From NCBI GenBank assembly GCA_014773175.1, contig VXCM01002227.1, forward strand, positions 82,812 to 146,811: 64,000 nt of DNA, in the 5' to 3' direction. The notes beneath the pieces are model-generated. The model searched no databases, was not told the DNA's origin, and worked only from the letters and a program-made list of their open reading frames with translations. Below, one piece after another: positions 50,239 through 64,000 of this stretch. Each line of letters opens with the position of its first letter. The first letter of the stretch is position 1. A program made the translations under genes and the position numbers. Source of the stretch: Lucifuga dentata (taxonomy: Eukaryota > Chordata > Actinopteri > Ophidiiformes > Bythitidae).

Positions 50239-50743
50239 TTAAAGGACCATACCACCCATTTTGCATGTTGGAGCCTAAGAAATTCAATTTTCATACATGT
50301 TACATTACTGACAGTCATTTCCCAAAGGATAAAACTGTATTTAAGCTTTCCTGATATTTTGCAAAATCTCTTAATCTTTCAAAATCAAATATTCAAGTGA
50401 CACACCCACCTTAAAAATCAATGTTTCACCTGCTAATAGTTACTCAAAATTATAAAGTCACAGTCGTTAAACTTTTTTGGTTACTATTGGGACTATATTC
50501 CCCAGTGGAGACATATAGTCACTGCCTGCTTTTTCTTGTGCTTAAACGCTAAAAGTAGGAATCTTTGAAAAAACCTGAATATACGTCTTGTTCACGATGA
50601 TGGATTACCTATCCCAAGAACGTTTCAAGTATCAACAANCGTTCCAGTAGTATGCTTTGGGAAATGATTGTCAGTAGTGTTACGTGTATGAAAATTGAAT
50701 ATATTCGGCTCAAACATGCAAAATGGATGGTATGGTCCTTTAA
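50239..50743 (-). mobile_element. MITE-A copy 7, inverted, with a true gap
   Basis: An inverted copy in gapdhs intron 1 with TTAA on both edges. At the N at 50639 the sequence jumps from CAAGTATCAACAA to GTTCCAGTAGTATGC. In every other copy about 80 bp lie between these points. Unlike most single-N positions, this one is not flanked by a duplication, so sequence is missing. Confidence 0.85.
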
Positions 50744-51658
50744 ATATGTAAGTGTAATGACACAGCCCATCACTAGTTATTGCTTACCTCATTAAAACGG
50801 ACATATTTTTACCCAAAAAATAATATTAAATTTAATGGTCAAGTGATGAAGTTTTCCACATCTAGAGCCGTATCTCGGATTGAGTCCCACCAGAGCGTTT
50901 CACCACTATTCACTATTTCTCCAGCCTTCCTTTTTAGTAAGGAAGCCTTTCCCATTCCACATTAAAAACCATTGTTTGTCAGGAGAGCAGCCATTTTGCA
51001 AATGCCCCATTGCAGACAAAATGGAGAGAGAGGTTTAGAAGGAGAAAGTCTTCAAAAGAGCACCAGGGACAGGGGAAGGAAAGTCCAAAAGAGAGGAAAC
51101 ATACAAGGTCAGCGATTGTGAACATACAGTGAGTGATGGTGGGAACAGACGACAAAGGCAAAGAAATGTGAGAACAACCTGGGCATAGGCATCTCTCTCG
51201 CTCTCTCTCTCTGTGTGTCCTCCTCTCCATCTCCTCTTGGGTGACTTTGTATTATGGATGATGCTGGCAACACAAAATGGCTGCTCTGGCCTGAAAAGAC
51301 GGTAGTAGAAAGAGGCACAAAAGACCTTATTCTAGAAAGGAGTCTACTCTGTGGATAGCCTTGTTTGAGACCTGAGAGCGAAACCACTGAAGCCCTAACA
51401 GGCCTTTCTAACTCAACATTTTGTCTTGATGAACACATAAATAACTAATAAAATTTAAAAATGAATGCATTCCACTTAGCGTGGCAGGACCGTGTTATTT
51501 TGCATGTTAAATTGAATGGAGCATCATTAATGTTAATTAATTACACCTGAGCTTTTCCTATTAGGCCCTGCTTTCAGGATGTAAAAGGTAAATATCTTCA
51601 GGTTTAAATAGATATATAGAAGTCAGCGTTGTTATTTTTATTAATCAATACATGGGGN

Positions 51659-51693
<35 letters not shown>

Positions 51694-51877
51694 AGTATGG
51701 CCAAGTGGGCCGTCTGTGTGGACGTGACCTAGCACAGCTACTGTTGTCAATGTATGAAAAGGTGTGAGAGTGAGACAGATGATTTGTCCTAATCTAGTTG
51801 TGCATTTAGTCTATTTAAAGGGTTCCCACAATGCACTTCTCCAGATCCACAGCCTGCCCTGCATGCTTCCCACAGCG

Positions 51878-51911
<34 letters not shown>

Positions 51912-51941
51912 ACAGATTAGGGGATTANGCTTCCCACAGCG

Positions 51942-51975
<34 letters not shown>

Positions 51976-52763
51976 ACAGATTAGGGGATTATGGTAGTCT
52001 AAAATGACAACCAGCCAGTTTCAAGGACAATCCACCATGCCTTATGTATTCTACCTGGGACATACCTGTACATAAGTTGCCGGCCAGATGATCGGCGGAG
52101 TTCTGCATCTCCTCATCTGTTTTTGGCGTTAGAGTGGTAATCTCTGTAATTTGCTGTATTTCTAAAATAAGATACCTGATTAGAGTGCTGTAAAATGCTC
52201 CATTCAGGAGATGTGTATTGATTAGAGCACAGCTCATTGTTCTAGACTTTAGTGTATTATACCTTCAGACAGGACCCAGACACGATGTGGATATGTGTGT
52301 GTGTGTGTGTATCCTCAAGACCATCTGCTGTCAGGACTGTGTGGGCATGTACAGTCCATTATTAACCATGATCTCCCTGACTCACCTGATACGTTTGTTT
52401 CGCCCATCAGGATGGGACAAATTGCACTTTATGATTTTTTTATTTTTTTTTTTAAGAATGTGACCATAACAACCTGAAAACACCTGTGTGAGTGTACGAG
52501 ACCTGTGTTAAACTCTCGTCCAAAGATCTGACTCTAAACTTCTCATAAATCTCAAGTGAAAGAGTAGAGACTGATGCTCATATCTACATACCACAGACCG
52601 TATCCACACACACGCAATCCCAATGTTCCACTATTTCACACTTCTCCTTACACAGACATGCGCACATATGCATATCTTCTTCTGTCTGCTAAGCCGACAC
52701 TGTGACTGCTGTTGACTCTGCACTTCCATGTATAAATGCACTAATAACCATTCGCATGCATTA

Positions 52764-53411
52764 TAAAGGACCATACCATCCATTTTGCGTGTTTGATCCT
52801 AATATATTCAGTTTTCATACACATAATGTTACTGACAATCATTTCCCCAAAGGATAAAACCATGTTTCAGCTTTCCTAATATTTTGAAAAATCTCTTAAT
52901 CTTTCAAACTCAAATATTCAAGCGATACACCCACCTTCAAAATCGATGTTTCGCCTGCTAATAATTACGCAGTCTTATGAAGTCTCGGTTGTTTAAATTT
53001 TTCAATAAACACAGGTCTTCTCTTGGGACTATATTTCTCAGTGGAGGCATACATTCACTCCACGCTTTTTTATTGTGCCTAAATGCTAAAATTACAAAAC
53101 TTAAAAAAAAAATCTGAGTACTCATATTGTTTGCGATGATGGATTACCTATCCCAAGAAGGTGTCAAGTATTGATTTTAATAGCGTACCAGAATGAACTG
53201 AAACCAGTGGTGGTCTGGAAGATAGGAAAAACATTTTTAATTCACCATTCCAGTTNCAGAATGAACTGAAACCAGTGGTGGTCTGGAAGATAGGAAAAAC
53301 ATTTTTAATTCACCATTCCAGTTTGGAAAATGATTGTCAGTAACATTGCGTGTATGAAAATTGAATATATGTTAGGCTCAAACATGCAAAATGGATGGTA
53401 TGGTCCTTTAA
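52764..53411 (-). mobile_element. MITE-A copy 8, inverted
   Basis: An inverted copy in gapdhs intron 1, beginning TAAAGGACCATACC and ending GGTATGGTCCTTTAA. It is 648 bp as written. The N at 53256 separates two identical 67 bp segments, and removing one plus the N leaves 580 bp. Confidence 0.87.
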
Positions 53412-54062
53412 GCACAACACAGTGACATGACTGCAGACACTCACACACGCATCCATAGAATGATCTCCAGCAGGTAAAGGTGCACACAAACACAGAAGCA
53501 CTGTGCGGGCCAAGGAGAGGTGGAGTGAGGGATGAGACAGGAAGAGGGAGAGCAGTTAGTGAAGAAATGGGAGGAGCGGGAAGAGCAATAGGAGGATCAG
53601 GGAGAAGAGTATGAAGAGGAGGAGAATGAGGATAAAGGAGGTCACATAATTGAGTCGAGGCCAGACTTGCTCTCTGTTCAGTTGGAAGAAAAGTCTTCTA
53701 CTTTGTTGTCTAAACATGTCGCTGCATGGAATGGCCCTCCCTACGCACGCTGCAGATGCCTGTACGGTCAGTTTTTTGCATTAAACGGAACTACAGTGTC
53801 ATTTCACCTTCAACCAGAATAGCAACATACTGTCTGTAGTGTAACTGTAAAAACTGGTTGAAAAATGGTGAGAACATCATCACTCAAAGCAAAATGTTTG
53901 TGTAGCTGGCACAGTGTGTTGTCCATTAGAGGATGTTAACATGCATCACTTTCATTTTTATTTCATCATTATGTTCTTATTTTGCTGCTGCTGTTTTTAT
54001 AATGGAATTTTTTTTTTTTTTCCCCCCCCAGGTGACTCTGTTCCCACCAATCAGCAGCAACC

Positions 54063-57487
<3,425 letters not shown>

Positions 57488-57880
57488 CCACTTCCTGTCC
57501 AGAAAGGAAGTCAGGAAAGGGACCACCCCAACCATCCTCCCAGCCCCCTCCCTTCTCTTTTCCACCCAGACCTCACCCATAGCCAAGTCATAGCATCACA
57601 GTCCTTACATAGGCAGATTCAGCGTGTTTGAGTGTTCTATGTATATCTGTTTTTCTTTTAATGACATGACAATCGGTCAGTGACAGCATTTTGTGTCCGT
57701 GTGTCCCTTCCACCTCCCACTGCCACTTTAGATGTGTCATTATGGCTCAGTATCATGGTAACTGTATCCATCTCCTGTTGGTGTGTTAAAACCAGTGGAA
57801 GGAGGACACTGAGAGGGAGAACTACTGTAACTTCACTTAAGAGTAACCAGACAAATTAAACTTGAAAAACCTCAGCCTCA
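57488..57880 (+). terminator. gapdhs: gapdhs 3' UTR and polyadenylation region
   Basis: The stop codon TAA at 57485-57487 is followed by about 370 bp of non-coding sequence. An ATTAAA variant poly(A) signal lies at 57855-57860, and a GT/T-rich downstream element (TGTTGTTTGC then a T run) lies at about 57880-57900. Cleavage is expected near 57875. No AATAAA is seen closer to the stop. Confidence 0.7.
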
Positions 57881-58021
57881 TGTTGTTTGCTTTTTTTTTT
57901 TATGTGAACTAAAGCACATTTCACCAACACTGCTGCATTCTTAAATGATTAAAAATCTTCTTTCCACATGTTAGTTTACAAGAATCAAATTAAAATGATC
58001 ACTGTGGTGATTGCATGGCTC

Positions 58022-58100
58022 TTGAAGGACCATACCAGTGATTTTGCATATTTAAGTCCAATAAATACTGCCCACATATGTTACATTACTTACAACCGTT
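58022..58100. mobile_element. MITE-A subfamily-2 single-end fragment downstream of gapdhs
   Basis: The stretch begins TTGAAGGACCATACCAGTG, then reads GATTTTGCATATTTAAGTCC and CAATAAATACTGCCCACATA. This matches the left end of the short derivative at 45273. No matching inverted right end is found downstream, so only one terminus remains. Confidence 0.55.
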
Positions 58101-60238
58101 TTACTGTGAAGAAAAAGAAGTTTATGCAAACAAAAATGTAAATGTTATACCATGATTAGGATGGAGGTACTAGTCAATCAACCATTACAAGATGTAGAGA
58201 TGAGGACAAATTATGTATAGTGTATAAATTTGAAAAGATAAGGACAGAAAAGTTAATGTGGAAAAATGAGAAGAAGAGAATGATGATGGAGTGTCCTGTA
58301 TTTCCAAAATTCTTTTTTAGTTATCATCTCTGCAATGAAACATCACCTGAAGTTTGGCAGGTAATTCTGGTGGCTCTGTCTCCATATTGTTCTCTGGTAG
58401 GAGTCTGGTGGGAGCCCCATTGGGAAAGATTTTTGATTTCATAGAGCCACCTGCTGTCTCTTTCTGGTTACTGCAGCATGAGTTTCACTCCATGCAAAAT
58501 ACCCAGAGTAGAAAAAGAAACTTTTATTTTCTCTTCCCTGCTTCTACAGAGTTACTCTGTTAGAACCAATGTAAGTGAAGCTCTTTGGGATTGTATTTGT
58601 TTAATTCTGATTTTTGCTTCAGTGCCAGCTGCTGTATCATTGAACACATTACCATTAAACAAGCAGATAGCACAGATCTGTGGGTGTAAAAACTTGGGGT
58701 ATATTATATTGTTTGTTCTGTCTTGTGGAAATTTTATGTCATATTTGAAAATAATTTCATGACCTTACATTGATTACATAGTGCTAATTCTGTAGTGCCG
58801 AACTGGTTAGTTCTGACATTGCTGACATTGATATTTAGCGGAAAGCTTATATCCTTACATCTTATCTCTTGCATTACACATAAGAATAATGATGGGTGTA
58901 TGTAGGCCTTGAGTATCCTGTAGGCTTGAGGATTGTATGGCAGCCTGGGAGCGATGAGGGCCCACCCATCTGAGGGGCCAATGTGTTTGTAATTATTTTC
59001 ATATGATTTGTGCAAAAAAAAAAAAAAAAAAAAAAAANAAAAAGTTTGTGATTGAATTTTTTTGCAAAATCTTAAAAAAAAAAAAAGTCAATGCACACTA
59101 TTTCACACTTTTACAGTATATTACTTCCATATGGGTGAGAGGTGTTGAAAGATAAAGAAGAAAGAAAGCCTTTTTCATACAAACTTGAATTTACAACATT
59201 TAATACTCTTAATAATGAAATGGGCCATAGGTTGATAAATAACACTGATGTCTGTAGATGAAGGTCAGCACAAGATTGTGCTAATCAGCATCTATTTACA
59301 AAAATTATTCAAAATCAGTCATTTGCCTGCAGCCTGATTTGCCCATCCAAGCGTGGAGACTGGACAGCTTTGAATGTTGAAAATTTGAATGGCAAGTTCA
59401 GAGAAAACAACTTTCATGCCACAACACATGGCATAATTTTTCTCTACAGATTTTCCGTCATCATTTGTGTTTAAGACCATATATTGATATGAAAAGTAAA
59501 CGGAAACACAGCCAATTTGGTGGTTTAAATCTCTCTAAAATGTTAAAAGATGTGGCAAATCGAGCTATAGCATACTATTTGTGTTATGCTTGAATAAATT
59601 AGATCTGCTGTCCTGATTTGAATGAAGATTTGATTAAGAGGCTAATTTACCTGCAGGCTGGAGCAGAAAAAAGAGTGATGCAATGTGGAAGGATGAAGGA
59701 AGAGGGAGAGGAAGGGGGAAAAGTGTGCAATGAAGAAAAAGGAATGAGGGGCATATATGAATATGTGGACCAAATGAAGTAAGATGAGATGTTATCATCA
59801 TCTGCAGCCAATAAATCAAAGAAGCAGTACTGTGAGGAATGAATGTGTCAACAAACTTGGATGGACAGGAACAGTCCCCATTCAATTATTGTCTGTTATG
59901 GATATTCACACATGCAACCATTTATATATGTAAACATTGATATGTTAATTGAATAATTTGCATCAGGAGAGTTAATATCATTGTTATTGTTGTTTGGGAA
60001 TTGTTCTAAAATGTCAATCCAAGGTCTGTCAGCTGCTTGACCATCAAGTTGATGCAGCAAACATTTTATTCTACTTTCTGGTTTTTGGAATGTTTGAATG
60101 CAATCAGATCTTTCTTCAGCAGAAAAGCTGTTAGCCTGAACTGGAAACTCAAAAATGGATCATGAATCAACAGACTGCTCAGGGGAGAAGCATGAAGCTT
60201 AAAGTTTCTACTTATGAACTGACAGTAAGCAGCAAAAA
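58101..60238. other. Intergenic stretch between gapdhs and the lectin gene
   Basis: Nothing was recognised except an A run with N at 59038. The lectin gene promoter would lie after the GGGGTGATT element, beyond 60950. Confidence 0.5.
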
Positions 60239-60367
60239 GACCTTTCTCGATGAGCAGTATCATTTAACTAGAAGGTGCAGTTTCTGAAGAAACTGCGGGG
60301 TGNGACCTTTCTCGATGAGCAGTATCATTTAACTAGAAGGTGCAGTTTCTGAAGAAACTGCGGGGTG
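60239..60367. other. Assembly join: 64 bp duplicated around a single N
   Basis: Positions 60239-60302 and 60304-60367 are identical, with N at 60303. The second copy runs into the left end of the GGGGTGATT element. Confidence 0.85.
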
Positions 60368-60837
60368 ATTACACGCTGAACCCGCCGCTTCAAGTGATTG
60401 CTTGAAACCGATTGAAACTTGCTTGAAAAGATGTGGAAGAGGCAACTGAATAAGTTTAAATTGTAGTACAATAGTATAAGAAGTACTGTGTGAGCTGAAA
60501 GAGATGTGAAGCCATTTTGAATGCTTTGCAGTCAGTTGAATGGGGAAATTTTAAATGAAAATTGAAAAAATGTGCTGAAATAAGGTTGAATATTTTGAAA
60601 AGTATGAAAGATGCGAATATGCTGTTGAAACCCCCTTAGGGATAGATCAAGTTGAACACTATGAAATTGGTTTGAAGTTTCTACCTTGAAGCATGTGGAA
60701 GTAAACAGGTTTCAAATATTGGAAAGTTTGAAAAATTTGAAAACCACTGAAACTGCCCTTTAAATTTCAATTGGTTTGAAGTCTTTAGGTTGAAGTATGT
60801 GGAAGTAGTTGAATGCCGAAAAATGTGGCAGAAAGAA

Positions 60838-60900
<63 letters not shown>

Positions 60901-60950
60901 GAATTTTGGTTGAAGAGAACATAGGGTTGATTGCTGTGTGCAATCACCCC
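60362..60950. mobile_element. GGGGTGATT-ended repeat with internal AAT expansion
   Basis: It starts GGGGTGATTACACG and ends CTGTGTGCAATCACCCC, so the outer 9 bp are perfect inverted repeats and the next several are partly paired. The interior is rich in GTTTGAA, TTGAAG and TGTGGAAGTA words and carries about 62 bp of (AAT)n. This layout resembles an abundant fish MITE. No target duplication was recognised. Confidence 0.5.
60838..60899. repeat. (AAT)n microsatellite
   Basis: About 20 units inside the GGGGTGATT-ended element. Confidence 0.95.
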
Positions 60951-61383
60951 AATTACATTTGTCATATTTTAGCAATTTGAAGTATTTTGTGCAAAGCTTG
61001 AAGTGTGTTTCAAATTGTAGAAGTATTTTTTATTATGGATTTATACTCTCTACACTTCCCGACAGAGGTGCATGATGTTGCATTTGAGCTGGTATGTCAT
61101 GCACTTCTGCCTAGAACTACAATGGGATCCATAATAAACCACAGTGGCAGGTCTTTTTGATCTAGAAGAGGCAAAAAACTGTAGAGCTGCAGACATGTTT
61201 GCTAATTCTTTGTGAGGTCATCAAAATTCCTACCAAAAATATCAGTTATTGTAGCTGATATCTAACGATTCCTGGCATGAGTAGCCCCATGTGGATGATA
61301 AGGTGTGTGTTAATGAGAGCTGCCAGTGACTGGCTGGATCTGGTGAGGTGTGTGTATGTGGGAGTGGTCAGGTAGGTAGATGC

Positions 61384-61389
61384 TATAAG
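61384..61389 (+). promoter_or_regulatory. Possible TATA box of the C-type lectin gene
   Basis: A TATAAG hexamer lies 195 bp upstream of the ATG at 61579, in the sequence GCTATAAGAAC. Start of transcription would be near 61414. No second promoter element was recognised, so this is a weak assignment. Confidence 0.35.
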
Positions 61390-61578
61390 AACAGAGTGAC
61401 AGCTCATTAGTTACTGAGAAAACCTCATACAGCTGTTACTGCTACCAACCAATCTGCTGCTTCTCTGCTGGCTAAATGCTGCTCAGTTTGGTTTGACTGC
61501 TTCTTAGTGTGCAGTGGTGTTTATTGTCTGAGCACTTTACAGATTTCTCTCTAAATCACTTCAGCTGAAGGACTAGTC

Positions 61579-62592
61579 ATGGTGAACAGTAGGAGCTCTG
61601 AGTTTGCTTTCTCTCTTCTGCTTATTGCTGCTCTTTGCCTGAGTTCATCTGACACAGATGACTTCTATAGTTATACAACTTCAGAAAGTGGGAAATTTTT
61701 CTGGAAAGATGCTCAACAGTTCTGCCAGGAAACTTATGGTAATTTAATTAATGCAGAATATGATCTCCTAGGCTTATTGGAAGAAAAAAATCTCAGTGAA
61801 GTTTGGATTGGTCTGCACAGAGACCCCATGAATGAATCACTCTGGAAGTTTATACATCCATGGTGAGTAATGAAATGATCTTGATCCTGCTGTCTATCTT
61901 GACATATGTAAGCAAAGTCAAAGTGTGCTATTTCTTTGTTTGTTTACTTTTGTAGTAAAGAAGGGCTGGCTGAAAGAGATGTCTCAAGGAGCAGACACTG
62001 GGGAAATGAAGAGCAGGCAGATCACTGCGTGTGTGTAAGAAACGCTAATAAAAAGTGGCAGAGTGAAAAATGTTCAAAAATAGCTGTTTTCTCCTGCTTT
62101 AATAAGAGCAGCGTTTACCATTATGCAAAACAAAAATCCTGGTACGACGCTCAACAATTTTGCCAGAATCATAATGGTAACCTAACCACTGTCACCCAGA
62201 AAAACATAGAGATGGTCCCTATTGGGTGGATTGGACTGCACCGAGTGGCTAAAAACCAGTGGAAGTGGGCTGACAATAATACATCTAACTACACAAACTG
62301 GGGATTAGAAGAGCCGCGAGTCAGAGACTGTGCTGCTTTTGTTCGTTACTCTGCGAAGCAGTGGCACAGCAAACAATGCTCTGAACTGCTTAACTTTGTC
62401 TGTTATCATACCAACCTGATCCTAGTGGAGGAGAACAAGACATGGGAGGAGGCCCTGCAGCATTGCAGGTCCATGACAGCCAGATGTTCTAAATATGAAA
62501 ATTGTGCATACAAGCATGATCTGGTGAGCCTACAGGAGGATAAGGATTTCAACTACATCGCAATTCTGATGCAAGACTTCGCCGCCAATGAG
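61579..62592 (+). CDS. Tandem C-type lectin-domain protein, 5' part (runs off the window)
   Basis: Two exons are visible, 61579-61862 and 61956-62592 (donor GTGAGT, acceptor TTGTAG). They join in frame through a split TG/T codon to give 307 residues, and the gene then continues beyond the right edge. Residues about 6-24 are a hydrophobic signal peptide (FAFSLLLIAALCL). CTLD1 is residues about 28-144, with AQQFC, WIGLH, and the C-terminal cysteines CVCV...C...C. CTLD2 is about 145-245, with YDAQQFC, GWIGLH, NYTNWG and FVCY. CTLD3 begins at about 246 and is cut by the next intron (GAG then GTTTGA, a weak donor). Such tandem CTLD proteins form large lineage-expanded families in teleosts, annotated as macrophage mannose receptor-like or C-type lectin-like. 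CTLD2 has EPR in the long loop and WHSKQC where WND-type residues sit, so classical Ca2+-dependent sugar binding is doubtful. CTLD3 carries an extra segment with two cysteines. Whether it is secreted or membrane-bound lies outside the window. Confidence 0.82.
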
Positions 62593-63025
62593 GTTTGAGG
62601 ATTGGGGTGTTAGCTGTTTGGGGGTGGGTGACATACAATAGTTTCTCAGAACAGTCTTGGAATTAGCCAGGTTACTTCAGGTGAATTCTAATTTGTTGAA
62701 GCCATTTTAAAATGTAGAACCAATTAAATGGTTGGGATTAAAGGTGAGATGGGATGTAGTTTATGAAATGTAGGAGAAGTGGTTCACTTTATGGTCATTC
62801 ATGAGATTATGTGACTTAATTGCAAGACATAGAATTTCTTATCCTAAAAAGCTCATTAAAAACACATCATATTTTTTCCCAGACTGTGCATGGAAACACA
62901 TGCAGTGTCAGAAAATGACCAGTTTGATATTTTCAAGAATGAGGGTATTTTATAACCAAGTAGTAACTATGAAAACAACTTGTTTGTTGGAACTTGGAAG
63001 TTGTTATTATCTAATTCTAATTCTA

Positions 63026-63054
63026 ATTATTATTATTATTATATTATTATTATT

Positions 63055-63087
<33 letters not shown>

Positions 63088-63090
63088 TAC
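63026..63090. repeat. (ATT)n/(AAT)n self-complementary tract
   Basis: About 30 bp of ATT units is followed by about 35 bp of AAT units, so the halves are reverse complements and can fold into an all-AT hairpin. Confidence 0.9.
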
Positions 63091-63098
63091 TAATAATT

Positions 63099-63524
63099 TG
63101 GGGCAGTGGTGACCTATATGTTAGAGAAGCGAGCTTGTGACTGAAGGGTCACTGGTTCAATCCCTGAACTGGCAGGAGAAATCTGGGTTGGAGAGGTAAA
63201 TGANTGACTGAAGGGTCACTGGTTCAATCCCTGAACTGGCAGGAGAAATCTGGGTTGGAGAGGTAAATGAATAGCGCTCCCTCCCTTCCCTCATTATCAC
63301 TACTGAGGTGTCCTTGAGCAAGGCACCTAACCCCCAAACTCCAGTGGAGCTGCTCATTGGCCAGCAGAGAAGTCTGTGGTTGTACTGGGCACCTTCCAGG
63401 TGTGAATATGTTTGTGTGTGTGAGTGTGTGAGCAGGGAATTCCTGAAAAAGATCATTTGATGCTCAGTGAACTAACCCCGAAAAAACAAAACGTAAAAAA
63501 ACAAACAAACAAACAAAAAAAAAA
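63099..63524 (+). mobile_element. tRNA-derived SINE with A-rich tail
   Basis: A box-like TGACCTATATG lies at 63110-63120 and the B box GGTTCAATCCC at 63154-63164, spaced as in RNA polymerase III promoters. Downstream is CCTTGAGCAAGGCACCTAAC, a block common in fish SINEs, and then an A-rich (AAAC)n tail from about 63480. The N at 63204 sits between identical 66 bp segments, so the true element is shorter. It is not a functional tRNA, because no cloverleaf can be drawn. Confidence 0.7.
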
Positions 63525-63864
63525 CATTTCAGTGGTTGTTCAAAAAAATTAGGCAATTGTGCTCAAGCAAAAACAACAGTCTGTCAGTTATTTAGATAAA
63601 AAGATTTCAGCATCAAGCATCACTAGTGCTCTGAACATTGATGAAGAACACTGAACATTGTTATCTCATGCCAACAGCAGAGCTTCACTCACTGAAATCA
63701 ATATTTGTTTTCCAGAACACAGTTAATATGATAATAAAACCAGTGATTTGGGATTTTTTAAATTAAAAAATTTTACTTACATTTCCATCATGAGGCTTTT
63801 TTGGCCACAGAGCAGCAATGTAACAACAGCAGGAGCAACAGAGTAATATGGAGAGCGAATCAAA

Positions 63865-64000
63865 CCAAGGTAAGGCAAATTTATTTATATAGCACCATTT
63901 AAACACAAAGGCAATTCAGTGTGCTTTGCACAAGACAAAATGCATTAAAACAACATTTAAAAGACAATAAGAACAAAATAAAGCAACATTTAAAAACCAA
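63865..64000 (-). repeat. LINE-like 3' tail at the right edge
   Basis: AAGGCAAATTTATTTATATAG, then AAAGGCAATTCAGTGTGCTT, TGCATTAAAACAACATTT and GACAATAAGAACAAAATAAA, is the reverse complement of the repeat at 56875-57040. It runs off the window. Confidence 0.6.

Larger units (their letters stand above)
45680..54031 (+). other. gapdhs: Large first intron of gapdhs
   Basis: This is the gene-free interval between the putative 5' UTR exon and the first coding exon. It holds two inverted copies of MITE-A (50239-50743, 52764-53411), a near-perfect hairpin (49931-49976), T, C and AC homopolymer or microsatellite tracts, and several single-N assembly joins. No coding exon was recognised in it. The acceptor at its end has a long T-run and C-run as polypyrimidine tract. 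Confidence 0.6.
62593..64000 (+). other. Intron of the C-type lectin gene (incomplete)
   Basis: From the donor at 62593 to the right edge no further CTLD exon was recognised. The expected continuation of CTLD3 (a WxGL-type motif followed by paired cysteines) is absent, so the next exon lies outside. The stretch contains an AT-rich hairpin of ATT/AAT repeats, a tRNA-derived SINE and a LINE tail on the - strand, listed separately. Confidence 0.6.

Noticed and set aside
63110..63164. tRNA gene
   Set aside because: A- and B-box-like sequences are present, but no cloverleaf or acceptor stem forms and a SINE body follows, so it is called a SINE.

Overview
The window reads as nuclear DNA of a teleost fish. 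It has small-exon, GT-AG-spliced vertebrate genes, many AC, CT, AG and AAT microsatellites, fish-type SINE and LINE tails, and numerous short non-autonomous DNA transposons. Only two protein genes can be supported, both on the + strand in the last 19 kb. The species cannot be named from the sequence alone.

1-45.2 kb: no host gene could be supported. This stretch holds five copies of an approximately 580 bp inverted-repeat element (called MITE-A here). Two of them are nested independently inside two copies of an older element (element B). It also holds a 673 bp hAT relic with a perfect 8 bp target duplication and a broken BED-finger transposase fragment on the - strand, two MITEs flanked by TAA, a GGGAACATAGGACC inverted/tandem array, an AAGACTTTT-rich array, LINE tails and microsatellites.

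45.5-57.9 kb: a complete gapdhs-type (fish GAPDH-2) gene. A TATA box, a CACGTG E-box and a palindromic CRE precede a short non-coding first exon. An 8.35 kb first intron, carrying two more MITE-A copies and a near-perfect hairpin, leads to ten exons that encode an intact 335-residue glycolytic dehydrogenase. An ATTAAA polyadenylation signal follows.

57.9-64 kb: a short MITE-A-related fragment, a GGGGTGATT-ended element with an AAT expansion, and then the 5' part of a secreted or type I receptor-like protein with tandem C-type lectin domains. That gene runs off the right edge. Its last visible intron holds a tRNA-derived SINE and a LINE tail.

Assembly caution: most single N characters lie either in homopolymers or between two identical 60-90 bp segments. 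These duplications are almost certainly unmerged contig ends. MITE-A copies that contain such an N are longer than their siblings by just the duplicated length. Coordinates across them are therefore inflated. The two genes are unrelated in function; nothing indicates an operon-like or cooperative system.
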